Counted from the first letter of the stretch, positions 1 to 9,089 are shown. The stretch: 64,000 nt of DNA from Vreelandella salicampi (GCF_013415105.1 NZ_JACCDF010000005.1:141117-205116), one strand, 5' to 3'. Program-made: numbers and translations. Notes: generated from the sequence alone by a model not told the origin.

Positions 1-783
1 TCCTTTCTTCTGGGCTTGATGAAAGCGTAGCGGTACGTCTTCACCTAGCAGGCGAGCCACGGTATCAGTGTAAGCCTGCCCGGCGTCGCTTGACGCATCG
101 TGGGTCACGGGGACCCCTTGGTTAGAAGCGCGCAGCACCGCTTCCGACTCCGGAATCAAGCCCAAAAGGTCAATGGCAAGAATTTCGCGGATATCGTCCA
201 AGGTCAGCATATCGCCGCTAGTGACACGATCCGGATTGTAGCGCGTGATCAGCAGGTGCTCTTTAATCGGGTCGTCGCTGCGTTCGGCGCGGCGCGTTTT
301 GGACGCCAACAATCCCAGAATACGGTCAGAGTCGCGCACCGACGACACTTCGGGGTTGGTCACCACAACCGCTTCATCGGCAAAATACATTGCCAACTGC
401 GCACCGCGCTCAATGCCGGCCGGCGAGTCGCAAATAATGTAATCGAACTCTTCTCTGAGCTTAGCAAGAATTTCTTCTACGCCTTCTTGGGTCAGCGCAT
501 CTTTATCACGGGTTTGCGAAGCAGGGAGAATAAATAGATTCTCAACCCGCTTATCGCGAATCAGCGCCTGATTCAGCCCGGCTTCACCTTGAATCACGTT
601 GACCAGGTCGTACACCACGCGCCGTTCGCACCCCATAATCAAATCCAGGTTGCGCAGGCCCACGTCGAAGTCGATGACGACGGTTTTTTTACCGCGCAGC
701 GCCAGGCCGGTAGAAATCGCGGCGGCACTAGTGGTTTTGCCGACCCCACCTTTACCTGAGGTTACTACAATGATTTTGGCCAA
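1..783 (-). CDS. minD: Septum-site ATPase MinD (3' end cut off by window)
   Basis: MinD is the membrane-associated ATPase that recruits MinC and, with MinE, oscillates to place the division septum at midcell. The reverse strand opens with AKIIVVTSGKGGVGKT, the deviant Walker A motif of the ParA/MinD family. A TTG at 783 is the likely start because AGGAAG lies about 8 bases before it; an in-frame ATG at 804 would add seven residues (MSKRKKT). About 261 codons are visible and only roughly ten C-terminal residues, including the membrane-binding helix, should lie outside the window. minC is directly upstream on the same strand, so this is the usual minCDE order, and minE is expected beyond position 1. 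Confidence 0.95.
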   Translation of the reverse strand, partial: MAKIIVVTSGKGGVGKTTSAAAISTGLALRGKKTVVIDFDVGLRNLDLIMGCERRVVYDLVNVIQGEAGLNQALIRDKRVENLFILPASQTRDKDALTQEGVEEILAKLREEFDYIICDSPAGIERGAQLAMYFADEAVVVTNPEVSSVRDSDRILGLLASKTRRAERSDDPIKEHLLITRYNPDRVTSGDMLTLDDIREILAIDLLGLIPESEAVLRASNQGVPVTHDASSDAGQAYTDTVARLLGEDVPLRFHQAQKKG

Positions 784-1024
784 GGTCTTCTTCCTTTTTG
801 ACATTGTGCACGCTCTGCCGGCGTGCATCGCGCACGCTTTAGTCGTGGATTACTATGTTGACTGCCCAGCATCATACGCTACCACCGTGCGCCCTGGCAT
901 CCCGCGAATGGTTGAGCGCTTACCCGTCCCCATTAATAAAACTAAATCTCGAAAAAACTCAGCCTTGAAAAATCAATTCTCTAAAATTAGCGCTAAGCTT
1001 ACTTTATTAAGAGCACCGTATTAA

Positions 1025-1045
1025 GGGGTATTACCCCCGTTTTTT
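1025..1045 (+). terminator. Small hairpin followed by a T-run in the minC-minD gap
   Basis: GGGGT and ACCCC (1025-1029 and 1033-1037) form a short stem with a three-base loop, followed by G and six T on the plus strand. It could be a weak plus-strand terminator. On the minus strand, the direction of minC to minD, no T-run follows, so it need not stop the operon. The other bases of 784-1051 show nothing I can assign; they may hold a minD promoter. Confidence 0.25.
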
Positions 1046-1051
1046 ACCGGT

Positions 1052-1801
1052 TCACGCCAGGGGTTTAATCTCCAACTGCTCACTTGCAAAATGCACTTCA
1101 GCAGGCATCCCGAGACGGCGCGCATCAATATCTTCCAGGCGTTTATAATTACCCGCTACCGATAACAGCTCCGCATTAAGCTCGCGACAATAAATACCGG
1201 CGCCTAAATTGCCATGAATCCCCGCAAGCGCTCGCCCCCGCAACGCGCCATAAACGTGGATACTACCCGCTGCCAGCACTTCGGCCCCGGCATTAACCGC
1301 ACCGATCACCACTAAGTCCCCCGTTGACGCACTTACCTGCTGCCCGGAGCGCACCGTACCGCGGTATACCCGTGCACCGGATGATTCAACGACCTCGTCC
1401 GGCGTGTCCTGGGGCGCTTGGTCCTCTGCGCTGTCGTTTTCCGCCGCAATGCTGGCTAAGCGACGCGCACGCTCCTCTTGCACCGGGGCAAACCAGCCAA
1501 GCCCCAGCGCCCACGCCGACTGCTTCACGGGGTCTGTCCCGCCGCGTACCGCTACCGGCAGCAGTTTATGGTCACGGCACACCGCGCAAATCCGTTCAAG
1601 TGCCAGGTTCGGGGTATCAAGCTTTTCCACACTCAGGACAACCGGTGTATGCTGAAAGAACGCTGGCGACTGGGAGAGCTTGCCCTCAAGCTGCTGGCGG
1701 ATCTGTTCAGGATCGGCGCTGTTTAGCTCCATAACCGTCATGGGCAACATGCCGCCTTTAAAAGTGAAGGCCACGTCGGCACTATCCGCTTTTAGATTCA
1801 T
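1052..1801 (-). CDS. minC: Septum-site inhibitor MinC
   Basis: MinC inhibits FtsZ polymerisation away from midcell and is positioned by MinD. The 249-residue product has the family's two-domain build. The N-terminal part (about 1-110) carries the FTFKGGMLPMTVMEL segment. The C-terminal beta-helix domain (about 145-245) contains GDLVVIGAVNAGAEVLA and GSIHVYGALRGRALAG, the glycine-rich repeats that bind MinD and self-associate. A central acidic linker (about 115-140) joins them. Length is normal for the family. The next gene in the same direction is minD, 268 bases downstream. Upstream lies a divergent gene and a set of 16-bp repeats. Confidence 0.96.
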   Translation of the reverse strand: MNLKADSADVAFTFKGGMLPMTVMELNSADPEQIRQQLEGKLSQSPAFFQHTPVVLSVEKLDTPNLALERICAVCRDHKLLPVAVRGGTDPVKQSAWALGLGWFAPVQEERARRLASIAAENDSAEDQAPQDTPDEVVESSGARVYRGTVRSGQQVSASTGDLVVIGAVNAGAEVLAAGSIHVYGALRGRALAGIHGNLGAGIYCRELNAELLSVAGNYKRLEDIDARRLGMPAEVHFASEQLEIKPLA

Positions 1802-1888
1802 GGCCGAAACTCCATGTCTTGATCAGGTAGAATATAAAGGTAGCGCATTCCCATGCGCTACGGCGGTGGAGCTTAACATTCTCCGTCC

Positions 1889-1950
1889 TATAAAGACGCT
1901 GCTCTATAAGGGCTCAGCTCTATAAAGAATCTGCTCTATAAGGAGGCACC
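1889..1950. repeat. 16-bp tandem direct repeats, about 3.9 units
   Basis: The word TATAARG recurs at 1889, 1905, 1921 and 1937, exactly 16 bases apart. The first three units end in GCTC; the last fades after TATAAGGAGGCACC. The array sits in the divergent region between minC (minus) and the DUF349 gene (plus), so it may affect either promoter. I know of no named element of this type. Confidence 0.75.
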
Positions 1951-2084
1951 ATCATAAGGACGCACCAGCGACACTATGTCAGCCAAAACTAAGCGACAGC
2001 GCAGGCAACTGCAACCGCCAGAAGACGCTGATCGGTTTTTTACGTATATTTTTTTTCGCTAGGCCCCTCACAGCAGGATGACCC

Positions 2085-4901
2085 ATGCACGGACTGTTAC
2101 GACGCCTGTTCGCTCCTCGGTGGCAACATCCCGACCCCGAGGTGCGTCGCCAGGCCCTTTCACGCCTCGACCCCACAAAGCCTGAGCAGTATCAAACGCT
2201 CAAAACACTGGCTAACGATGATCAGGCCGATATTCGCCTGGAGGCTTTAGTCGCCCTCGATGATCTCGACGGGCTGATAGCGGCCTACCCGCAACATCGC
2301 GATATTGAGGCGTGGTTCAACGCTATCTTAGCGCGCCTCTGCGGGCAGGCCGGCCAACACGATTTAGCCGAGCGCCAAGCCAAGCTGGGTGAGCTTGACG
2401 ATTCGCGCTTGCTCAACGCCGTGGCTCTAGGCGGCGATAATCTAGACTTGCGCTTGAGCGCCCTTGAGCAGCTCAGCACAGAAGACGATTTTATTCACCA
2501 AGCATGCCACAACGCCGTGGTGGCCGTTCGCCACCGCGCCGCGGAGCAGGTAGAAAGTGAAGCTGGCCTCAAGCGGCTACTCAAAGAGTCGCGCCGTGAC
2601 CGCCAAGTGCTTCGCCTCGCGCGGGAGCGGTTAAACCGCCTCAAGGCCGACGCCGAGTGGGGGGAAAAACAGCACGAGCGGCGCGAAGTGCTACTGAACG
2701 CATTAGAGCAGCATGCAAAATCGCCCTGGGAGCCGTTCTATGCTGGCCGTTTCCGCCATCTCCAGCGCGAATGGGAGCAGCTTGAAAAGCCCCCTACCGC
2801 TGAGCAAGACGCGCGCTACCAACAGGCGGTGATGGCGTGCCGAAAGACCCTTCACGACCACGAAACCCAAGAACAGGCACGCCAGCAGCGCCAACAGCAA
2901 CAAGAAGACGCCGAGGCCACCCGCGAGCAGCTTCTTGAAGGACTGGAAGAGAGCTTAGACGGCTTGCAGCACGGCGAGAGCATAAATCACCAAGATATCG
3001 ACAGCTTACGCGCTCAACACCGCTTACTGGCCCAACGCTGGCAAACGCTTTCGGATACGCATCTGCCAAGCGATGCCAGCAGCGAGCGCTACCACCGCGC
3101 GATGCAACGCTACGAGGAAATCAGCGCCGCGTGGGAGCGCTGGCTCGCCGAGCAGCCGGCGATTGAAGACGCGTTAAATGATGCCGATTACGCTGGCCTT
3201 GCGGCGCATGTGAGTGCCTGCCGCTGGCCCGACAAGCTGGTTGCGCCAATGCTTCTGCAGCGGGCTCAAGCGGCCCTTAACGCCCACCAAGAAGAAAGCA
3301 CGGCGGCCGCACCTACGCCTGCCACACTAGAGACGCTAAACCAAGAGCTCGACGCCTTTGAGCACCTGCTTGAGCGCGGCGCTTTCAAAAGCGCTAGCCG
3401 CCAGCATCAGCGCATTAAACCACAGGTTGAGGCGCTTAGTGGCAAGCAGGCTAAGCCGCTTATCTCACGGCTCAAACACCTAGGTGCCAGGCTTGCAGAG
3501 CTACGCGATTGGCGCGGATTTGTTGCCGGCCCCAAGCGCGAGCAGCTATGTGAAAGCATTGAGGCGCTTGCTGACGACTCGCACCTCGACGACGCCGCGC
3601 TAGACCGTCGTCACCGGCAGCTCGTCAAAGAGTGGAAATCCCTAGGCGACGCCGCCACCAACCGCGAACTTTCCGCACGCTTTCGCGCCGCCTCAGACCG
3701 CATTCACGAGCGCCTAGCGCCTTGGCGTGAGCGCCTAACCCAGCAGCGGCAAGAAAACCTCGCTGCCCGGCAAGCGCTATGCGAACAGCTAGAAGCGCTG
3801 TTAGAACAGCCTTCTGCCGACGCCGACCCTGACGTGCTGCGCGAAATTCGCGATAAAGCCCGCCACCAGTGGCGCCACTACTCACCGGTGCCTCGCGAGC
3901 ACGCTGAGAGCATCGGTCGCCGCTTTGGACGCGTGCGTCACCGCCTGCAGGCACTGATCGACGAACGCGCCCATGTCATCGCTGAGCGAAAGCGCGAGTT
4001 GGTCGAGCAAGCGCGAGCCCTTGTTGACGCAAGCGACACGCCGATCAGCACACGCACACAGCAGGCAAAGCATTTGCAGCAGCAGTGGCGCCAACTGGGC
4101 CGCGCGCCTAAAGGCGAAGAACAAGCGCTATGGAAGGCCTTCCGCCACGCCTGTGATCAGGTATTTGCCCAGCGTGACGCCCAGCAATCAGAGCGCGTCG
4201 CGCATCAGCAGCAACAGCTTGATGCCATGCAGGCACTGATTGAACGCATGGACGCCTGGCAGCCCAATAGCCCTGACGATGCCGCAACGCTTGAAGCGTT
4301 TCTGCGCGAAGCGGAGGCATTAGAGCCGCTCCCCAGAAGCCGGCGGAGTGACGGCATGCAAAAGCGCTTGAGCGGCATCGTTCGCGCCCGGCGGGAACGC
4401 TTAAACCGCGTAGACATTGTGGCGAAAGTCACCCAGTGGCAAGATATTTTGCCGCTCGTCAATGCACATCTAGCCGCCGACCAACAAGCGCTAGACAATC
4501 CTGACGCGATAACACCCGTCGACGCCGACGCGTCACTCAATGCCCCCATGCCAGCCGCGTTTATACCGGCCCATGAAACCCGCAATGCACTGCGTACAAA
4601 CGCCACCACGTTCGATGCAACGCAGCAAGAGGCCATCCGCGAAGAACTGGCAAGGTTGCGCGTTCATCTCTCGCTACTTGCGCTGGGACGCGTGAGGCAA
4701 AGCGACGAGCCGCTTCGTTTAGCCATTCAAGTCGAGCGCTTAAACGACGGCCTTCAGCAATCACGTAGCCGTGCCGAAGAGCTGGAAGCGATTCTTACCG
4801 CGCTACTCGCGCTCGGCCCGATGCCGGAAACATTGTGGAACGCCGAGGTGGGCGAGCTCGACGACCTGCTTTCACAGCTCTCGCGCCTACCGCCGCCATA
4901 A
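2085..4901 (+). CDS. DUF349 domain-containing protein, 938 aa
   Basis: A long, helix-rich, charged protein with repeated DUF349 units. The clearest unit is near the C-terminal third (LQQQWRQLGRAPKGEE followed by LWKAFRHACDQVFAQR); weaker copies such as WREWEQL-like and VKEWKSLGDA segments occur earlier. The N-terminal 100 residues look like HEAT/ARM-type helical pairs (LARVALDDLDGL-type spacing). The function of the family is unknown. The ATG at 2085 follows AGGATGACCC, a usable ribosome site. The gene is divergent from minC and is closed by a strong terminator at 4955. Such long DUF349 proteins are common in Halomonas and Pseudomonas relatives, so this is probably core genome. Confidence 0.85.
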   Translation: MHGLLRRLFAPRWQHPDPEVRRQALSRLDPTKPEQYQTLKTLANDDQADIRLEALVALDDLDGLIAAYPQHRDIEAWFNAILARLCGQAGQHDLAERQAKLGELDDSRLLNAVALGGDNLDLRLSALEQLSTEDDFIHQACHNAVVAVRHRAAEQVESEAGLKRLLKESRRDRQVLRLARERLNRLKADAEWGEKQHERREVLLNALEQHAKSPWEPFYAGRFRHLQREWEQLEKPPTAEQDARYQQAVMACRKTLHDHETQEQARQQRQQQQEDAEATREQLLEGLEESLDGLQHGESINHQDIDSLRAQHRLLAQRWQTLSDTHLPSDASSERYHRAMQRYEEISAAWERWLAEQPAIEDALNDADYAGLAAHVSACRWPDKLVAPMLLQRAQAALNAHQEESTAAAPTPATLETLNQELDAFEHLLERGAFKSASRQHQRIKPQVEALSGKQAKPLISRLKHLGARLAELRDWRGFVAGPKREQLCESIEALADDSHLDDAALDRRHRQLVKEWKSLGDAATNRELSARFRAASDRIHERLAPWRERLTQQRQENLAARQALCEQLEALLEQPSADADPDVLREIRDKARHQWRHYSPVPREHAESIGRRFGRVRHRLQALIDERAHVIAERKRELVEQARALVDASDTPISTRTQQAKHLQQQWRQLGRAPKGEEQALWKAFRHACDQVFAQRDAQQSERVAHQQQQLDAMQALIERMDAWQPNSPDDAATLEAFLREAEALEPLPRSRRSDGMQKRLSGIVRARRERLNRVDIVAKVTQWQDILPLVNAHLAADQQALDNPDAITPVDADASLNAPMPAAFIPAHETRNALRTNATTFDATQQEAIREELARLRVHLSLLALGRVRQSDEPLRLAIQVERLNDGLQQSRSRAEELEAILTALLALGPMPETLWNAEVGELDDLLSQLSRLPPP

Positions 4902-4954
4902 CAAGCCACTCACATTTAACGAACCATCAGTAGGTAACAACAGCTCGTAACAAC

Positions 4955-4983
4955 AAAGCGGGAGGCTCTAGGCCTCCCGCTTT
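4955..4983. terminator. Strong bidirectional terminator between the DUF349 gene and phaB
   Basis: A 12-bp perfect stem (AAAGCGGGAGGC / GCCTCCCGCTTT) with a five-base loop lies between two convergent genes. The A-rich and T-rich ends of the stem can serve as the U-tract in either direction. Confidence 0.85.
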
Positions 4984-5024
4984 GCATTTCTATCGCTGTC
5001 AAACAGTTGCAAACAGATGAGGAT

Positions 5025-5771
5025 TTACCCCATAAATTGGCCACCGTTGATATCGATGTTAGCACCGGTAATAAAGCCTGACTCTTTATCTGCCAGGAAT
5101 GTTACCAAACGGCCAATTTCTTCTGGCGTGCCGTAACGCTTCACCGGAATGGTTTCGCGAATGGCTTCTCGGACTTTCTCCGGAATATTCATAATCATAT
5201 CGGTTGCGATATAACCGGGAGAGACCGTGTTAACGGTAATGCCTTTTGTCGCTGTTTCTTGCGCCAGCGACATGGTAAGGCCGTGCATCCCCGCCTTAGC
5301 TGCGGCGTAGTTCACCTGCCCAAACTGGCCTTTCCGACCGTTGATGGAAGAGATATTGATAATGCGACCGTAGCCGTGCTCCAACATGCTCTCGATAACG
5401 CTGCGACAGGTATTGAAGACACTATTGAGGTTGGTATCGATTACCTCGCTCCACTGGTCGTGCGACATCTTCTTCAGTGTGCCGTCTCGGGTAATCCCCG
5501 CACAGTTAACTAGCACAGTAATTGGGCCATGCTGACTTTCAATTTCGCGCGCACCGTCAAGGCACGCATTAAAGTCAGAAAGATCAACCCCGGAAAGCGC
5601 AATATTATTGTAGCCATCGGCTTTTTGCGTTTCCAGCCAGGTTTTGGCTTTGTCGGGGTTACGGTAACCCGCTACTACCTGGTAACCCGCATCTGCTAAC
5701 GTGCGGCAAATTGCCGTACCGATACCACCAGTTCCACCAGTTACCCAGGCGACGGGGGCTTGATTGGCCAT
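5025..5771 (-). CDS. phaB: Acetoacetyl-CoA reductase (PhaB type)
   Basis: This NADPH-dependent short-chain dehydrogenase reduces acetoacetyl-CoA to (R)-3-hydroxybutyryl-CoA for polyhydroxybutyrate synthesis in the cytoplasm. The cofactor motif TGGTGGIG is at residues 11-18. The catalytic Ser142, Tyr155 and Lys159 fit the S-x12-Y-x3-K spacing. The signatures NCAGITRDGTLKKM, GRKGQFGQVNY and the C-terminal NGGQFMG are those of PhaB rather than FabG. The 248-residue length is normal. GGGAGG lies 7-8 bases before the ATG, a strong ribosome site. No other pha gene is in the window, so it is a stand-alone unit with its own upstream region (5772-6018). Confidence 0.93.
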   Translation of the reverse strand: MANQAPVAWVTGGTGGIGTAICRTLADAGYQVVAGYRNPDKAKTWLETQKADGYNNIALSGVDLSDFNACLDGAREIESQHGPITVLVNCAGITRDGTLKKMSHDQWSEVIDTNLNSVFNTCRSVIESMLEHGYGRIINISSINGRKGQFGQVNYAAAKAGMHGLTMSLAQETATKGITVNTVSPGYIATDMIMNIPEKVREAIRETIPVKRYGTPEEIGRLVTFLADKESGFITGANIDINGGQFMG

Positions 5772-6018
5772 AGACTACCTCCCTGATATGACGCATGGCT
5801 TGGATCACGTTCGTGTTTCGCAAGCCATTTTATGAACAGGCGCGATTGCGCCAAAACATCGACGACACGCTTATTTGCGTTTGTTTACGCATGCCGCCAA
5901 CAAACCTTGTTGTTGTAAGCTAAGGATATGTCTTTGTTATACCAGCATAGCTTTAATACAGTCATGTTGCATGCAAGACGGCACTAACGGCTATAAGGCA
6001 AAGGTTTGGAATTATACC

Positions 6019-6046
6019 TTGACGCAGCGCTAAAAAAGCGTAGTAT
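6019..6046 (+). promoter_or_regulatory. Sigma-70 promoter for tRNA-fMet
   Basis: TTGACG (6019-6024) and TAGTAT (6041-6046) are separated by 16 bases and lie 15 bases before the mature tRNA. This is a good match to -35 and -10 boxes. Confidence 0.7.
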
Positions 6047-6060
6047 ACGCAACACGTTGA

Positions 6061-6137
<77 letters not shown>

Positions 6138-6147
6138 ATATTTTCAG

Positions 6148-6181
6148 AGGCAGATCAGTCACTTACTGGTCTGCCTTTTTT
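6148..6181 (+). terminator. Rho-independent terminator after tRNA-fMet
   Basis: A 12-bp stem with one G-T wobble (AGGCAGATCAGT / ACTGGTCTGCCT) and a five-base loop, followed by six T. It lies 10 bases behind the tRNA. Confidence 0.92.
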
Positions 6182-6299
6182 GTTGTCTTTAGCATACTAA
6201 CTTCTTGTGACACATATGTGACGTATATGTGCCACATTGGCTATACGCCTTCCTCCGCAATTTTTTTCTTATGACCTTCAGGCAACTAGCGCTAACCGT

Positions 6300-6524
6300 T
6301 CAATCTTTTTGTGTCTGCCCACGCTCATCTTGAAATTCCAACAAGTCTCCCACCTCACACTTGAATAATTTGCATAGCTTATCCAGTGCATCCAGCTCGA
6401 CTCGTTGAGCCGTTTCCTTATAAAGCAACGTCACCGTGTTCCGATTGAGTCCCGTGTCACGCGCCACATCGACAATTTTCATTTTGTGCTCACCCATCAA
6501 GCGAGCCAGGTGACAACGAACCAT
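6300..6524 (-). CDS. Small XRE/Cro-CI type repressor, 74 aa
   Basis: A single helix-turn-helix protein; IVDVARDTGLNRNTVTLLY is the two-helix DNA-reading unit and LDALDKLCKLFKCEVGDLL is the usual following part of XRE repressors of the YozG type. The ATG at 6524 has GGGGAGG 7-8 bases upstream. It is divergent from the excisionase-like and integrase genes, and a perfect 13-bp inverted repeat lies in the space between them. It probably represses itself and the excision/integration genes. The family is clear; the regulatory role is inferred from layout. Confidence 0.85.
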   Translation of the reverse strand: MVRCHLARLMGEHKMKIVDVARDTGLNRNTVTLLYKETAQRVELDALDKLCKLFKCEVGDLLEFQDERGQTQKD

Positions 6525-6548
6525 CTAAACCTCCCCAAAAGTATTTTT

Positions 6549-6615
6549 GTCATCCTGAATGGCAAAAAAACCTTGCAAATGGTCTAATGCTGTCTAAAAT
6601 AACATTCAGGATGAC
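6549..6615. promoter_or_regulatory. Divergent control region with paired 13-bp inverted repeats (putative operators)
   Basis: GTCATCCTGAATG at 6549-6561 and its exact complement at 6603-6615 are 41 bases apart. Each half also contains the dyad TCA-N3-TGA, so each could bind a dimer. Between them lies a likely plus-strand promoter, TTGCAA (6573-6578) and TAAAAT (6595-6600), spacing 16. The right-hand repeat would cover its start point. This is the expected site of action of the XRE protein at 6300. Confidence 0.65.
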
Positions 6616-6675
6616 ATTCTGATTTTTTGAATGCCTTTTCGCCACGCAGAATACCACTCTCCTTGGAGGTTTTCG

Positions 6676-6915
6676 ATGGAAGCGTCATACACCTATCTAA
6701 CGACTGAAGAGCTTGCTAAGCGCATCAAGTATGACTGCCGCACTATCCGGCAACAGCTCAAAGATAGCGTCCTGATCGAAGGCACTCACTACATTAAACC
6801 TTTCGGACGCCGGAAAATCCTCTTTCTCTGGGAAGCCGTAGAGAAAGAAATGTTAAAAAATGCCACCTGCAATATCGCCATTCCTATGGCCAACGGAGGT
6901 GTTAGCCATGGGTAA
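6676..6915 (+). CDS. Excisionase-like / MerR-fold HTH protein, 79 aa
   Basis: Begins MEASYTYLTTEELAKR and continues IKYDCRTIRQQL, which matches the winged-helix start of AlpA/Xis-type DNA-binding proteins that read as 'this residue row selects the helicase-turn-helix'. The ATG at 6676 is preferred over one at 6631 because GGAGG lies about 7 bases before it. It overlaps the integrase start by 8 bases, so both are translationally linked. Likely role: recombination directionality factor for the neighbouring integrase; a regulatory role alone is possible. Confidence 0.7.
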   Translation: MEASYTYLTTEELAKRIKYDCRTIRQQLKDSVLIEGTHYIKPFGRRKILFLWEAVEKEMLKNATCNIAIPMANGGVSHG

Positions 6916-8146
6916 GGTTCGCAAGCGCAAAGAGACGGGGAAGCTTTATTTGGATTTTTTCTATCGCGGGTTACGTCTCCGCGAACAAACAGCATTACAA
7001 GACACCCCAAGCAATCGCAAAAAAGTTGAGCAGCTGCTGGCACGCGTAGAAGCCAAAATTTTGCTAGGTGACTTTGACTACGCCGAGTTCTTTCCTGGTA
7101 GTAAAAACCTTCGCAAGCTGGGTTTAGACGAAGCCGCTAAAAGTCACACCGTCCCAGAACCTCATCCTGGGAGCCATCAAGCACCTGCCGACACTCCCCT
7201 GTTCAGCGACTTTGCGGCGCAGTGGTTTGAAGAAAACAAGATCCAATGGCGCTCATCGCATGTTCGTAACGTCAGCTCAATCCTAGACAGCTCGCTCATC
7301 CCCGCCTTCGGCAAAAAGCCGGTGGGCGACATCACCAAAGCCGACATCATGGGGTTTCGGGCCAAGCTGGCCAAACGCAAAGGACGCAGTGCCACGGGAG
7401 TGGTTTCGCCCAAGACGATCAATAGCCACATGACCATTTTGCGGATGGTGCTGGATGAGGCGGCAGAGCGTTTTGATTTCGAGACGCCCTACAAGAACAT
7501 CAAGCCGTTAAAGCTGCAGAAAACCCATATCGAGCCGTTCTCACTGCAAGAGGTGCAGCGCATCATCGATAACGTCCGCCCAGATTATCGAAACTATTAC
7601 ACCGTGCGTTTTTTTACCGGAATGCGTACCGGCGAGATTGACGGCCTGAAATGGAAAAACGTCGATTTTGCCAAGCGGGAAATCCTGGTGCGCGAGACGC
7701 TGATCAACGGGGAAACGGAGTACACCAAAACAGACGGTTCTCAACGTGAAATTCCCATGTTCGGTCAGGTATATGACGCCCTCAAAACGCAGTACGCGGC
7801 GACCGGACATAAGAGCGAGTACGTGTTCTGTAATCAGCTGGGGCAGCCACTGGACCACAACAACGTCACCAAGCGGGTGTGGTACCCGCTGCTGAAAGCC
7901 CTCGGGCTGAACAAGCGGCGCCCTTACCAGACCCGCCATACCGCCGCGACGCTCTTCCTGGCGTCGGGGGAAAACCCGGAATGGGTCGCGCGGGTACTGG
8001 GCCACAGCTCCACCGAGATGCTGTTTAAGGTCTACTCACGCTACGTTCCTAATGCTACGCGCATGGATGGCTCGGCTTTTGAGCGTTTACTGGGCAACAC
8101 CCGTCCTGTCACTTCTCGGAAGGAGGGTTCCCATGAAACCGCTTGA
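6908..8146 (+). CDS. Tyrosine site-specific integrase, 412 aa
   Basis: Catalyses integration and excision of the element beside tRNA-fMet. The N-terminal 70 residues (GKLYLDFFYRGLRLREQ) resemble the arm-binding DUF3596 domain; a SAM-like core-binding domain follows at about 100-200. The catalytic part has Arg240 in GMRTGEIDGL, Arg343 and His344 in QTRHTAA, His366 in LGHSS and the nucleophile Tyr376 in KVYSRY. The usual first His of box II is Tyr here (PYQTRH). The ATG at 6908 has GGAGG 9 bases before it; upstream in-frame codons lack one. Neighbours are the excisionase-like gene (overlapping) and the HD gene downstream. Confidence 0.93.
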   Translation: MGKVRKRKETGKLYLDFFYRGLRLREQTALQDTPSNRKKVEQLLARVEAKILLGDFDYAEFFPGSKNLRKLGLDEAAKSHTVPEPHPGSHQAPADTPLFSDFAAQWFEENKIQWRSSHVRNVSSILDSSLIPAFGKKPVGDITKADIMGFRAKLAKRKGRSATGVVSPKTINSHMTILRMVLDEAAERFDFETPYKNIKPLKLQKTHIEPFSLQEVQRIIDNVRPDYRNYYTVRFFTGMRTGEIDGLKWKNVDFAKREILVRETLINGETEYTKTDGSQREIPMFGQVYDALKTQYAATGHKSEYVFCNQLGQPLDHNNVTKRVWYPLLKALGLNKRRPYQTRHTAATLFLASGENPEWVARVLGHSSTEMLFKVYSRYVPNATRMDGSAFERLLGNTRPVTSRKEGSHETA

Positions 8147-9089
8147 TACTCACCGCCCGGCCCATCTTGCCCGTTCTTTCACGGGCACCTACCGGCTTAC
8201 GGGGCGCGTGGCGTTTTTTGATGATGTGAAAACGCCTTTCTTGAAGTTGCGGTTAAGTGATTGCGAAGGGGATCACGTGGCGCTGCTGAATTTGGATAAA
8301 ACGTCAGTACCCGAGCGCATCGGTCACCTGGATACGGTGACGGCCACCGGCGTTAAGGGCTTATCGGGCCCGTTCATGCTCCACGAATTTCGCCCAGCGA
8401 CGCAAGATGAAGTGACCGCGCTAGCAACGTTGCAATCGCTGCCCCGGGTTTACTGCCCGGTGCTGGAGACTTTTGACCAGCTCGTATCGACCGCTCAGTC
8501 GCTGCACTCAGCGCATCTGCGTGAGTTTTTGACGCGGGTGTTGGAGCGCCAAGATCGCATGGAGGCTTTTTTAAACGCCCCGGCGAGCGTATCGTATCAC
8601 CACGCCTATCCGGGCGGCTTGCTGCAGCATTCGCTGGATGTGGCCAACAATGCCGTGGCGATGCTGCGCCTTAACGAGCCCGACACCTCACGCCTCATGC
8701 AAGAGACGTGCTTCGTCGCGGGGTTATTGCACGATATTGGCAAAACCTACACGTACGACTCAAAAGGGAAGCCGAATGCCGCCTGGAAGCTTTGCAGCCA
8801 CGATGCGTTTACCTTGGAAGCCTGCGCCTACGGATTGGGGTATTTGGATCAGCACGCGCCTGACCTGGCGATCATGCTGCGTCATGTTTGGACATGCGCT
8901 TCACCCGGCGCGCGATATGGCCAGCCAGCCGCGATGACACTAGCCCGCTATGTTCGTGATGCCGATGGACAGAGTGCGATGGCCGATAACCAACAACGGG
9001 CGTTTAGCCGCACCGGTGGCTGGGGCTTTAGCCGTCTGGGTCAAAATCTCTTCTGGCGACCGGAAGGACCAACGTTACAGCCACAATAG
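8133..9089 (+). CDS. HD-domain protein with OB-like N-terminus, 318 aa
   Basis: A metal-dependent HD-superfamily hydrolase. HHAYPGGLLQHSLDVA supplies the first histidines, AGLLHDIGKT the HD pair, and HVW a later ligand. The first 110 residues (GRVAFFDDVKTPFLKL, TVTATGVKGLSGPF) look like an OB fold. This order, OB then HD, is that of YhaM-type 3'-5' exoribonucleases; TraI_2/MOBH relaxase-type HD proteins of integrative elements are an alternative. The ATG at 8133 is chosen for its AAGGAGGG site. It sits 14 bases upstream of the integrase stop, so the two overlap, and a terminator follows it. It probably belongs to the mobile element, but its role there is not clear. Confidence 0.7.
   Translation: MKPLDTHRPAHLARSFTGTYRLTGRVAFFDDVKTPFLKLRLSDCEGDHVALLNLDKTSVPERIGHLDTVTATGVKGLSGPFMLHEFRPATQDEVTALATLQSLPRVYCPVLETFDQLVSTAQSLHSAHLREFLTRVLERQDRMEAFLNAPASVSYHHAYPGGLLQHSLDVANNAVAMLRLNEPDTSRLMQETCFVAGLLHDIGKTYTYDSKGKPNAAWKLCSHDAFTLEACAYGLGYLDQHAPDLAIMLRHVWTCASPGARYGQPAAMTLARYVRDADGQSAMADNQQRAFSRTGGWGFSRLGQNLFWRPEGPTLQPQ

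Noticed and set aside
1976..2062. 28-codon open frame (MSAKTKRQRRQ...) before the DUF349 gene
   Set aside because: Its ribosome site is too far away and the end is a low-complexity Phe/Tyr run over a T-tract. Not enough to call a gene.
2085..4901. Many long opposite-strand frames inside the DUF349 gene
   Set aside because: They mirror the codon bias of a GC-rich real gene and have no starts with ribosome sites.
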